Source: Variovorax sp. OK212 | GTDB taxonomy: Bacteria; Pseudomonadota; Gammaproteobacteria; Burkholderiales; Burkholderiaceae_C | NCBI RefSeq assembly: GCF_900112425.1 | Contig: NZ_FOLP01000003.1 | Span: forward strand, 1 to 64,000 | Length of the DNA stretch: 64,000 bases | Reading direction: 5' to 3' | The notes under the pieces: generated by a model | What the model was told of the DNA's origin: nothing | What the model saw: only the letters and a program-made list of their open reading frames with translations | Databases searched by the model: none | Part shown: positions 15,250 through 25,357 of the stretch, piece after piece | Numbering within the stretch: position 1 is the stretch's first letter | How the letters are laid out: the number at the start of each line of letters is the position of its first letter | Program-made: the position numbers and the translations under genes

Positions 15250-16284
15250 ATGAAAACGACGTTCAAATTTGCAACAGCCGGCCTGCTGGCCGCGATGTTC
15301 ACCATTCCCGCCTTCGCACAAGACGTGACCGGCGCTGGCGCCAGCTTCCCGGCACCGCTGTACGCCAAGTGGGCTTCGGACTTCAACAAGGCCACAGGCG
15401 TCAAGATCAACTACCAGTCGGTCGGTTCGGGCGCCGGCATCAAGCAGATCGAAGCCAAGACCGTCGATTTCGGCGCTTCGGACGCTCCCCTGAAGGACGA
15501 CGAACTGCAAGCCAAGGGCCTGATGCAGTTCCCCACCGTCATCGGCGGCGTGATCCCCGTGGTGAACATCACCGGCATCAAGCCCGGCGAACTGAAGCTC
15601 AACGGCCAGGTCCTGGGCGACATCTACCTGGGCAAGATCACCAAGTGGAACGACCCCGCCATCAAGGCCCTGAACGGTTCGCTGAACCTGCCTGACGCTG
15701 CCATCGCCCCGGTTCGCCGCGCCGACGGTTCGGGCACCAGCTTCCTGTTCACCAACTACCTGAGCAAGGTCAACGCCGAGTGGAAGAGCAAGGTCGGCGA
15801 AGGCACGGCCGTGAACTGGCCCACCGGTGCGGGTGGCAAGGGCAATGAAGGCGTCGCCGCTTTCGTGAACCGCCTGCCCAACTCGATCGGCTACGTCGAA
15901 TACGCCTACGTCAAGCAGAACAAGATGACGTACGCCCAGATGCAGAACGCCGCCGGCACCTTCGTGTCGCCCGACGATTCGGCCTTCAAGGCTGCCGCTT
16001 CCGGCGCCGACTGGAGCAAGACGTTCTACCAGGTGCTGACCAACCAGGCCGACAAGGGCGCATGGCCCATCACCGGCGCGACCTTCATCCTGATGCACAA
16101 GGTGCAGGACAAGCCCGCCAACGCGACCACCGTGCTGAAGTTCTTCGACTGGGCCTACAAGAGCGGCGACAAGACGGCTGACGACCTCGACTACGTGCCG
16201 ATGCCTGACGCCGTGAAGGCCACCATTGCCAAGGCATGGGGCGATGTGAAGGACGCGTCGGGCAAGGCCGTCGCGTTCAAGTAA
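15250..16284 (+). CDS. pstS: Phosphate ABC transporter substrate-binding protein PstS
   Basis: A 344-residue periplasmic phosphate-binding protein. The signal peptide [23 protein letters not shown] is followed by the family start [18 protein letters not shown], then [27 protein letters not shown] and the phosphate-contacting [17 protein letters not shown]. It delivers phosphate to PstCA. ATG 15250 has AAAAGGAAG in front and begins the signal peptide. It heads pstSCAB-phoU-phoBR behind a good Pho box and should be strongly induced under phosphate limitation. Confidence 0.97.
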   Translation: MKTTFKFATAGLLAAMFTIPAFAQDVTGAGASFPAPLYAKWASDFNKATGVKINYQSVGSGAGIKQIEAKTVDFGASDAPLKDDELQAKGLMQFPTVIGGVIPVVNITGIKPGELKLNGQVLGDIYLGKITKWNDPAIKALNGSLNLPDAAIAPVRRADGSGTSFLFTNYLSKVNAEWKSKVGEGTAVNWPTGAGGKGNEGVAAFVNRLPNSIGYVEYAYVKQNKMTYAQMQNAAGTFVSPDDSAFKAAASGADWSKTFYQVLTNQADKGAWPITGATFILMHKVQDKPANATTVLKFFDWAYKSGDKTADDLDYVPMPDAVKATIAKAWGDVKDASGKAVAFK

Positions 16285-16314
16285 ATCCAACCTTCAGTCC
16301 AGAACGGCGCGACC

Positions 16315-17397
16315 ATGAGCATTCCTTCGCTCAAGGACGCGCCGCTTTCGTCTTTGCCGGAGCGACCTGTGTCATCCACCTTTCCCGCTGCAGCCACCTC
16401 CCTCGACCTCTCGGCCGAGCGCGGTCGCGCCACTGCCTCTCCGCCGCCTGCAAAGGCTCCCCGCTCCGGCCCCATGGCCGACCGCCTGTTCGGCTGGGCC
16501 GCCAAGGGCGCCGCGCTGCTGACGCTGGCGATGCTCATCGGCATCCTGCTGTCGCTCATCGCAGGTGCCTGGCCCGCCATTTCGAAGTACGGCCTGAGCT
16601 TCCTCACCAGCAGCGTGTGGGACCCCGTCAAGGAAGAGTACGGCGGCCTGGTCATGATCTACGGCACGCTGGCCACCTCGTTCATCGCACTGGTGATCGC
16701 CGTGCCGGTGAGCTTCGGCATCGCGCTTTTCCTTACCGAACTTTCGCCCAACTGGCTCAAGCGCCCGTTGGGTACCGCCATTGAACTGCTGGCGGCCGTG
16801 CCCTCCATCGTGTACGGCATGTGGGGCCTGCTGGTGTTCGGCCCGATCCTGTCGGCCTGGGTGCAGCAGCCGCTGCAGAAGCTGCTGGGCGGCATCCCGT
16901 ACCTCGGCGCGCTGGTCTCCGGCCCGCCGGTGGGCATCGGCATCCTGTCGGCCGGCATCATCCTGGCGATCATGATCATTCCGTTCATCGCCTCGGTGAT
17001 GCGCGACGTGTTCGAAGTGACGCCGCCGCTGTTGAAGGAATCGGCCTACGGTCTGGGCTCGACCACCTGGGAAGTCGTCTCCAAGGTGGTGCTGCCGTAC
17101 ACCAAGGCCGGCGTCGTCGGCGGCATCATGCTCGGCCTGGGCCGCGCGCTGGGTGAAACGATGGCGGTCACGTTCGTGATCGGCAACATGAACCAGCTCA
17201 ACTCCCTCTCCGTGTTCGAGGCTGCGAACAGCATCACCTCGGCACTCGCCAACGAATTCGCCGAAGCCGGCGCCGGCCTGCACCAGGCCGCGCTGATGTA
17301 CCTCGGCCTCGTGCTGTTCTTCATCACCTTCGTCGTGCTGTCGCTGTCCAAGATGCTGCTGGCCCAGATGAAGAAGAGCGAAGGAACCAAGTCGTGA
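16315..17397 (+). CDS. pstC: Phosphate ABC transporter permease PstC
   Basis: A 360-residue inner membrane permease. A hydrophilic N-terminal extension of about 50 residues precedes six predicted membrane spans; family segments include [52 protein letters not shown] and the EAA-like loop [41 protein letters not shown]. It forms the phosphate channel with PstA. The stop TGA overlaps the GTG start of pstA by four bases, showing translational coupling. It starts 30 bases after pstS. Confidence 0.96.
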   Translation: MSIPSLKDAPLSSLPERPVSSTFPAAATSLDLSAERGRATASPPPAKAPRSGPMADRLFGWAAKGAALLTLAMLIGILLSLIAGAWPAISKYGLSFLTSSVWDPVKEEYGGLVMIYGTLATSFIALVIAVPVSFGIALFLTELSPNWLKRPLGTAIELLAAVPSIVYGMWGLLVFGPILSAWVQQPLQKLLGGIPYLGALVSGPPVGIGILSAGIILAIMIIPFIASVMRDVFEVTPPLLKESAYGLGSTTWEVVSKVVLPYTKAGVVGGIMLGLGRALGETMAVTFVIGNMNQLNSLSVFEAANSITSALANEFAEAGAGLHQAALMYLGLVLFFITFVVLSLSKMLLAQMKKSEGTKS

Positions 17398-18278
17398 GTA
17401 CAGCCCAAAACCTCCTGAGCGCGCAGGCGCTCGCCGACATGCGCCAGGCGAAGTTCGCCTCGCGCAACCGAGTCAACAAGATCGCGCTGACGTTGTCGCT
17501 CGCCGCGATGGCGTTCGGTGTGTTCTGGCTGGTGTGGATCCTCTGGGAAACGCTGCGCCAGGGCATCGGCGGCCTGGCCATTGCCACCTTCACCGAAATG
17601 ACGCCGCCGCCGAACGAAGCGGGCGGCATTGCCAACGCGATCTTCGGTTCGTTCGTGATGGTGGCGCTGGCCACCTTCGTGGGCACGCCCATCGGCATCA
17701 TGGCCGGCATCTACCTGGCCGAGTACAACCCCAAGGGCTGGCTCTCTTCCGTCACGCGCTTCGTCAACGACATCCTGCTGTCGGCGCCGTCGATCGTGAT
17801 CGGCCTGTTCGTGTATGCCGTCGTGGTGGCCTACTTCAAGAGCTTCTCGGGCCTGGCCGGTGCGCTGGCGCTGGCGCTGATCGTGATCCCGGTGGTGATT
17901 CGCACCACCGAGAACATGCTGCAGCTGGTGCCGCCCGGCCTGCGCGAAGCGGCCTATGCACTGGGCACGCCGAAGTGGAAGGTCATCCTGAGCATCACGC
18001 TGCGCGCCGCACGCGCCGGTGTGGTCACGGGCATCCTGCTGGCCGTGGCCCGCATCGCCGGTGAAACCGCGCCGCTGCTGTTCACTGCGCTGAACAACCA
18101 GTTCTGGACCGCCGACGTGAGCCAGCCGATGGCCAGCCTGCCGGTCACGATCTTCAAGTTCGCGATGAGCCCGTACGAGAACTGGCAACAACTGGCATGG
18201 GCCGGCGTGTTCCTGATCACCGTCGCCGTGCTTGCACTCAACATCCTGGCGCGTGTGCTGACGCGCACCAAACACTAA
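17394..18278 (+). CDS. pstA: Phosphate ABC transporter permease PstA
   Basis: A 294-residue permease with about six membrane spans. Typical segments are [33 protein letters not shown], the EAA loop [41 protein letters not shown], and the C-terminal [24 protein letters not shown]. The start is GTG at 17394, inside the last codons of pstC (GTGA overlap), so both permeases are made together. It pairs with PstC in the membrane and with PstB for ATP-driven import. Confidence 0.96.
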   Translation: MSTAQNLLSAQALADMRQAKFASRNRVNKIALTLSLAAMAFGVFWLVWILWETLRQGIGGLAIATFTEMTPPPNEAGGIANAIFGSFVMVALATFVGTPIGIMAGIYLAEYNPKGWLSSVTRFVNDILLSAPSIVIGLFVYAVVVAYFKSFSGLAGALALALIVIPVVIRTTENMLQLVPPGLREAAYALGTPKWKVILSITLRAARAGVVTGILLAVARIAGETAPLLFTALNNQFWTADVSQPMASLPVTIFKFAMSPYENWQQLAWAGVFLITVAVLALNILARVLTRTKH

Positions 18279-18295
18279 TCAAAGAAGACGCCAAC

Positions 18296-19078
18296 ATGCC
18301 AAACACCGTTGCACAACAACCGTCGCGCTCGAAGATCTCGGTCAAGGACCTGAACTTCTACTACGGCAAGTTCCACGCGCTCAAGAGCATCAACCTCGAG
18401 ATTCCCGAGAACAAGGTCACGGCCTTCATCGGCCCGTCGGGCTGCGGCAAGTCGACCCTGCTGCGCACCTTCAACCGCATGTTCGAGCTCTACCCGGAGC
18501 AACGCGCCGAAGGCACGATTGCACTGGACGGCGAGAACCTGCTCACGTCCAAGCAGGACGTGGCGCTGATCCGCGCCAAGGTCGGCATGGTGTTCCAGAA
18601 GCCCACGCCGTTCCCGATGTCGATCTACGACAACATCGCCTTCGGCGTGAAGCTGTTCGAGAACCTCTCGGCCAGCGAAATGGACGACCGCGTCGAATGG
18701 GCGCTGAAGAAGGCGGCCCTGTGGACCGAAGTGCGCGACAAGCTGCAGCAAAGCGGCTCGGGCCTGTCCGGCGGCCAGCAGCAACGCCTGTGCATTGCAC
18801 GCGGCATCGCGATCAAGCCCGAAGTGCTGCTGCTCGACGAACCCTGCTCGGCCCTGGACCCGATCTCCACCGCGAAGATCGAGGAACTGATCGCCGAACT
18901 GAAGAATGAATACACGGTGGTCATCGTGACGCATAACATGCAGCAGGCCGCCCGCTGCAGCGACTACACCGCGTACATGTACCTCGGCGACCTGATCGAG
19001 TTCGGTGCCACCGAACAGATGTTCTTCAAGCCGCAGCGCAAGGAGACCGAGGACTACATCACCGGCCGTTTCGGTTGA
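18296..19078 (+). CDS. pstB: Phosphate ABC transporter ATP-binding protein PstB
   Basis: A 260-residue ATPase. It has Walker [10 protein letters not shown], the family marker [16 protein letters not shown], the Q-loop [17 protein letters not shown], the signature [16 protein letters not shown], Walker [14 protein letters not shown] and the switch histidine in [21 protein letters not shown]. The start at 18296 follows AAAGAAG and lies 17 bases past pstA. With PhoU and PhoR it also takes part in phosphate sensing. Confidence 0.97.
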   Translation: MPNTVAQQPSRSKISVKDLNFYYGKFHALKSINLEIPENKVTAFIGPSGCGKSTLLRTFNRMFELYPEQRAEGTIALDGENLLTSKQDVALIRAKVGMVFQKPTPFPMSIYDNIAFGVKLFENLSASEMDDRVEWALKKAALWTEVRDKLQQSGSGLSGGQQQRLCIARGIAIKPEVLLLDEPCSALDPISTAKIEELIAELKNEYTVVIVTHNMQQAARCSDYTAYMYLGDLIEFGATEQMFFKPQRKETEDYITGRFG

Positions 19079-19094
19079 AGTCAAAGGAGACAAC

Positions 19095-19796
19095 ATGACC
19101 GAGAAACACCTTTCCAGCCAGTTCGACAGCGAACTCAATGGCGTCTCGTCGCGCGTGATGGAGCTCGGCGGCATGGTCGAATCGCAGATTCACCAGGCCG
19201 TGTACGCGCTGCTGCAGTTCGACGCCGACGCAGCCGACCGCGTGATGGAGACCGAGCATCGCGTGAACGCGATGGAGATCGACATCGACCGCGAGCTGTC
19301 ATCCATCATCGCGCGCCGCCAGCCGACCGCACGCGACCTGCGCCTGCTGATCGCCATCAGCAAGACCACCGCCAACCTCGAGCGCGTGGGCGACGAGGCC
19401 AACAAGATCGCGCGCATGGTCAAGTCGATCATCGAGAGCGGATCGGCGCGCCAACTGCCCACGACCGAGCTGCGCATCGCGGCCGACCTGGCCTCGGGCC
19501 TGCTGCGCACGGCGCTGGACGCGTTCGCGCGCCTGGACACCGCCGCGGCGCTGTCGATCCTGAAAGACGACGACCTGATCGACAAGGAGTTCGACGGTTT
19601 CGTGCGCAAGCTGGTCACCTACATGATGGAAGACCCGCGCACCATCTCCGCCAGCCTGGACCTGCTGTTCCTGGCAAAGGCGATCGAACGCATCGGCGAT
19701 CACGCGAAGAACATCGCCGAGTTCATCATCTACATCGTCAAGGGTGCCGATGTGCGGCACACTTCGATGCAAGAAATCGAGTCCGCGCTGCAGTGA
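19095..19796 (+). CDS. phoU: Phosphate signalling regulator PhoU
   Basis: A 233-residue all-helical protein built of two PhoU repeats; ITIDREL-like metal-binding segments appear as NAMEIDIDRELSSIIARRQPTARDLRLL and in the second half as DKEFDGFVRKLVTYM. PhoU links the transporter to PhoR, keeps PhoB inactive when phosphate is plentiful and prevents toxic phosphate uptake. The ATG at 19095 is preceded by AAAGGAGA. It follows pstB by 16 bases and is followed by phoB after 28. Confidence 0.95.
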   Translation: MTEKHLSSQFDSELNGVSSRVMELGGMVESQIHQAVYALLQFDADAADRVMETEHRVNAMEIDIDRELSSIIARRQPTARDLRLLIAISKTTANLERVGDEANKIARMVKSIIESGSARQLPTTELRIAADLASGLLRTALDAFARLDTAAALSILKDDDLIDKEFDGFVRKLVTYMMEDPRTISASLDLLFLAKAIERIGDHAKNIAEFIIYIVKGADVRHTSMQEIESALQ

Positions 19797-19824
19797 AGAT
19801 GGCGGCAAGACTCCCCAAAAAAGC

Positions 19825-20517
19825 ATGAAGAAACCCCGAGTCCTGATCGTCGAAGACGAGTCCTCGATCGCCGAGCTGATCGCCGTCAACCTGCGCCACA
19901 ACGGCTTCGAGCCGATCTGGTCGGAGGATGGCGCGGCAGCCCAGCGCGAGATCGACGCCTTCCTGCCGGATCTGATCCTGCTCGACTGGATGCTGCCGGG
20001 CCAGAGCGGCCTGCAGCTCGCGCGCCAGTGGCGCAAGGACCCGCGCACCAAGGCCATTCCGATCCTGATGCTGACCGCGCGCGGCGACGAACCCGACAAG
20101 GTGGCCGGCCTGGACGCCGGTGCCGACGACTACATCACCAAGCCTTTTTCCACCCAGGAAATGCTGGCCCGCATCCGTGCGGTGCTGCGCCGCCGGGCGC
20201 CGGAAGTGGTGACGGAGCGCGTGGAAATCGGCGAGCTCGCGCTCGACACCTCCACGCACCGCGTGACCTGGCAGGGCGGCGCGCTGAAGGTCGGCCCGAC
20301 CGAGTTCAAGCTGCTGGCCTACCTGATGCAGCACGCTGAACGCGTGCACAGCCGCGCGCAGCTGCTGGACAAGGTGTGGGGCGACCACGTCTACATCGAG
20401 GAGCGCACGGTCGACGTGCACGTCAAGCGCCTGCGCGAGTCGCTGGGTGCGGCCGCGCCGATGGTGGAAACCGTCCGCGGTGCCGGCTATCGCCTGACGG
20501 CCCAAGTGACGGTTTGA
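19825..20517 (+). CDS. phoB: Phosphate regulon response regulator PhoB
   Basis: A 230-residue OmpR/PhoB-type regulator. The receiver domain carries the acidic pair in VEDESS (residues 10-12), the phospho-acceptor Asp54 in ILLDWMLPG, Thr in LTARGDE and Lys in YITKPFS. The winged-helix domain from about 130 includes VGPTEFKLLAYLMQHAERVHSRAQLLDKVWG and ERTVDVHVKRLRESL. When phosphorylated by PhoR it binds Pho boxes, which would include those before pstS, ppk1 and ppx here. Start 19825 is the only ATG giving a full receiver. Confidence 0.96.
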   Translation: MKKPRVLIVEDESSIAELIAVNLRHNGFEPIWSEDGAAAQREIDAFLPDLILLDWMLPGQSGLQLARQWRKDPRTKAIPILMLTARGDEPDKVAGLDAGADDYITKPFSTQEMLARIRAVLRRRAPEVVTERVEIGELALDTSTHRVTWQGGALKVGPTEFKLLAYLMQHAERVHSRAQLLDKVWGDHVYIEERTVDVHVKRLRESLGAAAPMVETVRGAGYRLTAQVTV

Positions 20518-20537
20518 ACGCTGTGGTGTCCGCCGGT

Positions 20538-20561
20538 GGCGGGCGCGGATAATCGCCCGCC
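20538..20561 (+). promoter_or_regulatory. Hairpin touching the phoR start codon
   Basis: GGCGGGC (20538-20544) pairs with GCCCGCC (20555-20561), and the next base is the A of the phoR ATG. The loop contains GATAAT, a -10-like hexamer ending eight bases before the ATG. No clear ribosome site is present. Either the hairpin limits phoR translation within the phoBR transcript, or the hexamer is a promoter for a leaderless phoR message. Confidence 0.4.
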
Positions 20562-21905
20562 ATGCCTTTTCGCATTGCTACATTTTTAATAGCGTCTCTC
20601 GTCATCGGAGCGGGCGCTGTTGCTGCTTTCGGCTTGAAGTTCATATGGCTGGGCGCCTGGGTGGGAGCCGTGGTCTGGCTGGTGCTGGACGCCTGGCGCG
20701 CCGAACGGCTGCTTCAGGTGCTGCGCAACGACGCGGCCGGCCTGCCGACGCGCGGACCGGGCGTGTGGGGCGAGCTGTCGGAGCGCATCCGCAAGCTGCT
20801 GCGCGAACGTGAACAACAGACCCGGCAGGCGGAAGACCGGCTGCAGGAGTTCCTGGCGGCCATCCAGGCTTCGCCCAACGGCGTGGTGCTGCTCGACGAG
20901 CACGGCCGCATCGAGTGGTGCAACCAGACGGCGGCCGCGCAGTTCGGCATCGACGCCGAGCGCGACCTGGCCCAGCACCTGGCGAACCTGGTGCGCGACC
21001 CGGCCTTCGTGGCCTACCTGGCGTCCTGGAACTACAGCCGCGACGTGGTCATCGACGCGCCCGGCATCGGCAGCCACGCCCACCAGCGCGGCCATGTGGT
21101 GCGGCTGTCGGTGCAGGTGCATCCCTACGCCGGCAACCGCCGCATGCTGCTCACGCGCGACATCACCGCGCTGGAACAGGCCGAGGCGATGCGGCGCGAC
21201 TTCGTGGCGAACGTGTCGCACGAGATCCGCACGCCGCTGACCGTGCTGGCAGGCTTTGTCGAGACGCTGCAGAACCTGCCGCTGGACGTGGACGAGCGCA
21301 CGCGCTACCTGTCGTTGATGGGGCAGCAGTCGCACCGCATGGAAACGCTGGTGAACGACCTGCTCACGCTGTCGCGGCTCGAAGGCAGCGCGGCGCCTTC
21401 GGGCAACCAGTGGATCCGCATTCGCGCGCTGCTTGCGCAGTGCGAGGACGAAGGGCGCGGGCTCTCGGGGCGCCTGGCGCCGCTGGGGCACAAGCTGTCC
21501 TTCACCATCGATGCCGAGTCGGAGGTGTCGGGCGCGCCGACCGAGCTGCAGAGCGCCATGTCGAACCTGCTGAGCAATGCCATCCGCTACACGCCGGGCG
21601 GCGGCGAGGTGGCCGTGAGCTGGCGCGTGCTGCCCGACGGCCGCGGCGAATATGCCGTGAAGGACACGGGCCCGGGCATTGCCGCCGAGCACATTCCGCG
21701 GCTGACCGAGCGCTTCTACCGCATCGACCGCAGCCGCTCGCGCGAGACGGGCGGCACGGGGCTGGGTCTGGCGATCGTGAAGCACATTGCGCAGCGGCAC
21801 GGCGCCGAGTTGCGCATCGAGAGCTCGGTGGGCAAGGGCTCGCGCTTTGCGCTGGTGTTCCCGGCGACGCGCGTGCACGAAGCACGCGTGCTGGTTACCA
21901 AGTAA
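20562..21905 (+). CDS. phoR: Phosphate regulon sensor histidine kinase PhoR
   Basis: A 447-residue sensor kinase. Two membrane spans near the N-terminus (IATFLIASLVIGAGAVAAFG and FIWLGAWVGAVVWLVLDAW) leave almost no periplasmic loop, as usual for PhoR. A charged linker and a PAS domain (ASPNGVVLLDEHGRIEWCNQTAAAQFG) precede the H-box VSHEIRTPLTVLAGF, the N-box NLLSNAIRYTPGGG, DTGPGI and GGTGLGLAIV. It phosphorylates PhoB at low phosphate, controlled by PstB/PhoU. It lies 44 bases past phoB with a hairpin abutting the start. It is the last gene of the pst-pho operon and converges on the MATE gene. Confidence 0.95.
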   Translation: MPFRIATFLIASLVIGAGAVAAFGLKFIWLGAWVGAVVWLVLDAWRAERLLQVLRNDAAGLPTRGPGVWGELSERIRKLLREREQQTRQAEDRLQEFLAAIQASPNGVVLLDEHGRIEWCNQTAAAQFGIDAERDLAQHLANLVRDPAFVAYLASWNYSRDVVIDAPGIGSHAHQRGHVVRLSVQVHPYAGNRRMLLTRDITALEQAEAMRRDFVANVSHEIRTPLTVLAGFVETLQNLPLDVDERTRYLSLMGQQSHRMETLVNDLLTLSRLEGSAAPSGNQWIRIRALLAQCEDEGRGLSGRLAPLGHKLSFTIDAESEVSGAPTELQSAMSNLLSNAIRYTPGGGEVAVSWRVLPDGRGEYAVKDTGPGIAAEHIPRLTERFYRIDRSRSRETGGTGLGLAIVKHIAQRHGAELRIESSVGKGSRFALVFPATRVHEARVLVTK

Positions 21906-21927
21906 ACCTTCTTTCGCGATCTTCGGC

Positions 21928-23271
21928 TTATCTGGCGCGCTGGGCCATGGTCCAGCGCAGCAGCGTGCCGAACAGCAGCGCCGCCAATGCCAGCGCGCCG
22001 GCACTCATGATCCAGAACGCCAGCGGCGACTGCATCGCGGGCCATGGCCCCAGGCCGCGGTAGGCCAGCAGGTAGCTGCCGCCCAGGCCGATACCCCAGA
22101 GCATCGTGCAGTAGATGACCAGCGGCGCCAGCGTGACGCGGTAGCAGCGCAGCACGAACACGCACAGCGTCTGCAGCGCGTCGGCGAGGTGGTAGGCCGC
22201 CACCACCAGCAGCAGCGTGGCGGCCAGCGCGATCACCGCCGGGTTGTCGGAATACACGTTGGCCAGCTGGAAGCGCAGCGTGAGCATGGCCGCCGCGAAG
22301 AGCAGGGCGCACAGCACCGTCAGCTCGAAGCCGAGCCTGCAGGCGTGGCGCGCCTTGGCGGCGTCGCGCGCCCCGAGCCAGAAGCTCACGCGGGCGCTGG
22401 TCGCAATGGCCAGTGACAGCGGCACCATGTAGGCCACGGCCAGCAGGTTGGCGGCGATCTGGTGCGCCGCGGCGGCCACCGTGCCCAGGCGCGCGATGAA
22501 GAGCGCCATCAGCGTGAACGAGGTCACCTCGACCAGCACGGCAAGGCCGCCGGGCACGCCCATGCGCGCGAACTGGCGGATCGTGTGCCAGTCGGGCGGC
22601 TCGATGCGTTGCCACAGCCGGTAGCCGCGGTAGAACGGGCTGCTGCGCAGCAGCCAGACGGCGCAACCCAGCATGGCCCAGTTGACGCACAGCGTGGCCC
22701 AGCCGCAGCCCACGAGGCCCATGGCCGGCAGGCCGGCGCCGCCGAAGGTGAACCAGATCGACAGGGGCAGCTTCACGAACAGCGAACCCAGCTGCAGCCA
22801 GGTGACGAGCTGTGGCTTCCCCAGGCTCTGGTTGAGCGTGCTGAACAGGCGGAACAGCAGCGCGGGCGCAAGGCCGAAGGCCAGCACGACCAGGTAGGCC
22901 TCGACCTCGCCGCGCATCTCGGGCGGCACCTGCGTGAACCGCAGCACGGCGCCCGGCGACAGCAGCACCGCCATGCCGGCCACCACGGCGATGCCCGCCA
23001 GGTACAGGGACTGCCGCACCGAGCGGCCCACCTCGGCGCCGCGGCCGCCGCCGTGCAGCTCGGCCCAGACCGGCAGCAGCGCCTGCAGCACGCCCATGAG
23101 CGAGACATACACGCTCACGAAGACGGCGGCACCGACCGAAAGGGCGGCGAGCGCGTGCTCGGAATAGCGGCCCGCGATGATGGTGTCGGTCACGCCGAAC
23201 GCCATCACGGCCAGCTGGCCGACCAGCACCGTGCCTGCGTGCCGCGCGATCAGGCTGCGTTCGCCGGCCAC
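21928..23271 (-). CDS. MATE-family efflux transporter
   Basis: A 447-residue polytopic protein with about 12 membrane spans in two homologous halves. Family signs are the N-terminal LIARHAGTVLVGQLAVMAFGVTDTIIAGRYSEHALAALSVGAAVF and the matching second-half GVPGGLAVLVEVTSFTLMALFIARLGTVAAAAHQIAANL. Members export cationic drugs or metabolites with Na+ or H+. The start codon is ATG 23271, following AACGTG; the upstream membrane protein gene stops three bases before it, so the two are probably one transcript. Substrate unknown. Confidence 0.92.
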   Translation of the reverse strand: MAGERSLIARHAGTVLVGQLAVMAFGVTDTIIAGRYSEHALAALSVGAAVFVSVYVSLMGVLQALLPVWAELHGGGRGAEVGRSVRQSLYLAGIAVVAGMAVLLSPGAVLRFTQVPPEMRGEVEAYLVVLAFGLAPALLFRLFSTLNQSLGKPQLVTWLQLGSLFVKLPLSIWFTFGGAGLPAMGLVGCGWATLCVNWAMLGCAVWLLRSSPFYRGYRLWQRIEPPDWHTIRQFARMGVPGGLAVLVEVTSFTLMALFIARLGTVAAAAHQIAANLLAVAYMVPLSLAIATSARVSFWLGARDAAKARHACRLGFELTVLCALLFAAAMLTLRFQLANVYSDNPAVIALAATLLLVVAAYHLADALQTLCVFVLRCYRVTLAPLVIYCTMLWGIGLGGSYLLAYRGLGPWPAMQSPLAFWIMSAGALALAALLFGTLLRWTMAQRAR

Positions 23272-23274
23272 GTG

Positions 23275-25011
23275 CTAGGGCGCGATCTTCTGGTAGAGCA
23301 GCAGGTCGTCCGCGGGGCTGCTGGGACGGCGCAGCGTGCCGGCAAAGCGCCACTGGTCGAACGGGATGATGGTGTGCAGCCGCTCGATGGTCTCGGGGCT
23401 GGCCAGCAGCCAGGTGCAGCTGTTGTCGAGCAGCAGGGGCTTCATGTCGAGCTGGCCGTGGTGGCGCAGTGCCGCGATGTGCGCGCGGCTCAGTGCCAGC
23501 TCGGCGATGCAGCCCGGCTGCTTGCCCACGCGCTCGACCACCGCGTTGACCTGCGGCACGTAGCTGCGCGCGTAGTCGATGGGCGGCAGCCACAGCGTCA
23601 TGAGCAGCATCCAGCAAAGGGCCGTGCCGCCCGCGGGCAGCACCAGCGTCTTCCAGAGCGCGGCGCGGTGGCGCCCGGTGCGCCAGCGCACCAGCCAGCA
23701 CCACGCGAGGGTCGCGGCGGCGGCCAGCACCACGGCGATGGGCGAGAACTCGGGCACGAAGCCGGGCACCAGGCGGGCCACGCTGGCCGCGGGCTTGGGC
23801 GGTGCGCCGGTCTGCATGGCGATCCAGTAGATCCAGCCCAGCACGGCCAGGCCGCTGAAGAACAACACGTTGAACCAGTCGATCAGCGCCGAGGCGCTGC
23901 GCCGGAAGGTGGGCAGGGCGAAGGCGGCCAGCGTGGCGAAGGCGGGCAGGGCCAGCAGCAGCGAGCGGTCGGAGAAGTCGGTGCTCCAGGTGGCGGCCAG
24001 CGGCACCAGCGCGAACCAGAAAGGCAGCGCGACATGGCGCGCGGTGAGCTGCCGCCGCCAGCGCCAGAGCGTCCAGAGGGCGAGCGGCCAGACCGGCCAG
24101 GTGAACCACAGCAGCAGCTTGGCCTGGCTGCGCACGTCGACGAGCAGCGAGCCGCCGGTCATCGTGATCTTCCATTGCGGCAGCTTCAGGCCGAACACCA
24201 GCACGGCGGCAAGCGCGGTGACGCCGACCATCGTGAGCAGGGCGCCACGCGTGTAGCCGGGGCCGCTGTCTTCGTCGTAGAGGGCATCGGCCTGGGCGCG
24301 CGCGGCGAGCCGGCGTTCGTAGGCGATGTACAGCGCGCTGCCGATGGCCAGCGCCAGGCCCACGGTGGGCGCGCCGCTCAGCGTGATGCCGAGGGTGCCC
24401 ACCACCAGCGCCGTGACCGGCCCGGCGCGGCGGTAGGGCAAGGCGGCGACGCCGTAGAACAGGTGCGAGGCGAAGAACAGTTGCGCCAGCGCGGGCGTGG
24501 TTTCATGGCCGAGCTGGGCCAGGCCCAGGCAGGCGATCAGCGCGAGCAGGCCGCCGTCGGCAATGGCGCGCGCGTAGTCGGTCGGGCGGGCCTCGCCGCC
24601 GAAGGCGAACGCCACGGGCTGGGCGCGCGCGGTGCGGGCCAGGTAGTACACGGCGTACCAGGTGGCGGTGAACGTGCCCCACAGCAGGAACGCGAACACG
24701 ATGCGCACGGCCAGGTCGGGGTTCAGCCACGACGGGGCGATCTTGATGGCCAGCGCGCCGATCCAGTAGGGAATGAGCGCGGGCGTTTCGGGGCGCAGGC
24801 CCAGCAGCATCGGGTCGAACCAGCGTGCGATGCCTTCGGTGCTGCGGGCCAGTTCGGCCATGTAGCCGAAGGCGGTGATGTCCGCGCTCTTCCAGGGACC
24901 CCGGCCGACCAGGCCCGGCAGCAGGTAGGCCGCGCACAACAGCAGCAACGCGATGCGCGGCAAGCGGCGCACGGCATTCTGGGCAACGATCGCGGGGGTG
25001 GGCTGGTTCAA
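23275..25011 (-). CDS. Multi-span membrane protein, glycosyltransferase (GT-C/ArnT-like)
   Basis: A 579-residue membrane protein with about 12 spans. The N-terminal region RIALLLLCAAYLLPGLVGRGPWKSADITAFGYMAEL, with an acidic DIT after the first span, is the layout of PMT/ArnT-type GT-C glycosyltransferases, and the C-terminal part (from about 480) is soluble and periplasmic. These enzymes move sugars from polyprenyl carriers to lipid A, proteins or glycans. No ATG fits; TTG at 25011 is the most likely start, though its ribosome site is weak and a later start is possible. Three bases separate its stop from the MATE gene start. The acceptor is not known. Confidence 0.7.
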   Translation of the reverse strand: MNQPTPAIVAQNAVRRLPRIALLLLCAAYLLPGLVGRGPWKSADITAFGYMAELARSTEGIARWFDPMLLGLRPETPALIPYWIGALAIKIAPSWLNPDLAVRIVFAFLLWGTFTATWYAVYYLARTARAQPVAFAFGGEARPTDYARAIADGGLLALIACLGLAQLGHETTPALAQLFFASHLFYGVAALPYRRAGPVTALVVGTLGITLSGAPTVGLALAIGSALYIAYERRLAARAQADALYDEDSGPGYTRGALLTMVGVTALAAVLVFGLKLPQWKITMTGGSLLVDVRSQAKLLLWFTWPVWPLALWTLWRWRRQLTARHVALPFWFALVPLAATWSTDFSDRSLLLALPAFATLAAFALPTFRRSASALIDWFNVLFFSGLAVLGWIYWIAMQTGAPPKPAASVARLVPGFVPEFSPIAVVLAAAATLAWCWLVRWRTGRHRAALWKTLVLPAGGTALCWMLLMTLWLPPIDYARSYVPQVNAVVERVGKQPGCIAELALSRAHIAALRHHGQLDMKPLLLDNSCTWLLASPETIERLHTIIPFDQWRFAGTLRRPSSPADDLLLYQKIAP

Positions 25012-25035
25012 GTGGCGAAGAGCTGGATTCGGAAA

Positions 25036-25068
25036 CAAAAAGGGCAGCGCGGTAAACCGGGCTGCCCT
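25036..25068 (-). terminator. Intrinsic terminator of the L31 gene
   Basis: Read on the minus strand, AGGGCAGC (25068-25061) pairs with GCTGCCCT (25048-25041), and TTTTTG follows (25040-25035). It lies 20 bases past the L31 stop and just before the start of the GT-C-like gene, which therefore needs its own promoter or read-through. Confidence 0.8.
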
Positions 25069-25087
25069 CGACGCAAAAGCGCGTGCC

Positions 25088-25357
25088 TTACTTCGAAGCA
25101 GCGCCGGTGGTCTTGCCGAAGCGGTTGCGGAACTTCTCGACGCGGCCGCCCATGTTGTCGACCGACTTCTGCGTGCCGGTGTAGAACGGGTGCGATTCGC
25201 TCGTGGTGTCGAGCTTGAACAGCGGCAGTTCACGGCCGTCTTCGGTCTTGCCCATTTCCTTGGTGTTCGCGCACGAACGGGTCACGAACTTGAAGCCGTT
25301 CGACATGTCGACGAACAGAACGTCGCGGTAATTCGGGTGGATGCCTTCTTTTGCCAT
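25088..25357 (-). CDS. rpmE2: Large-subunit ribosomal protein L31 type B
   Basis: An 89-residue L31 of the longer B type: [29 protein letters not shown], then [30 protein letters not shown]. The zinc-binding CxxC of type A is absent (single Cys in RSCANT), so it is the C-minus form that in other bacteria replaces the zinc form when zinc is scarce. No Zur-like site is obvious upstream. The start at 25357 has AAAGGAAAC in front and a terminator follows. It may be the only L31 of the organism; the window cannot show this. Confidence 0.95.
   Translation of the reverse strand: MAKEGIHPNYRDVLFVDMSNGFKFVTRSCANTKEMGKTEDGRELPLFKLDTTSESHPFYTGTQKSVDNMGGRVEKFRNRFGKTTGAASK

Noticed and set aside
22462..25218. 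Plus-strand open frame of 918 codons
   Set aside because: Antisense to the MATE and membrane glycosyltransferase-like genes; composition is dominated by Gln, Arg, Gly and His as expected of a shadow frame.
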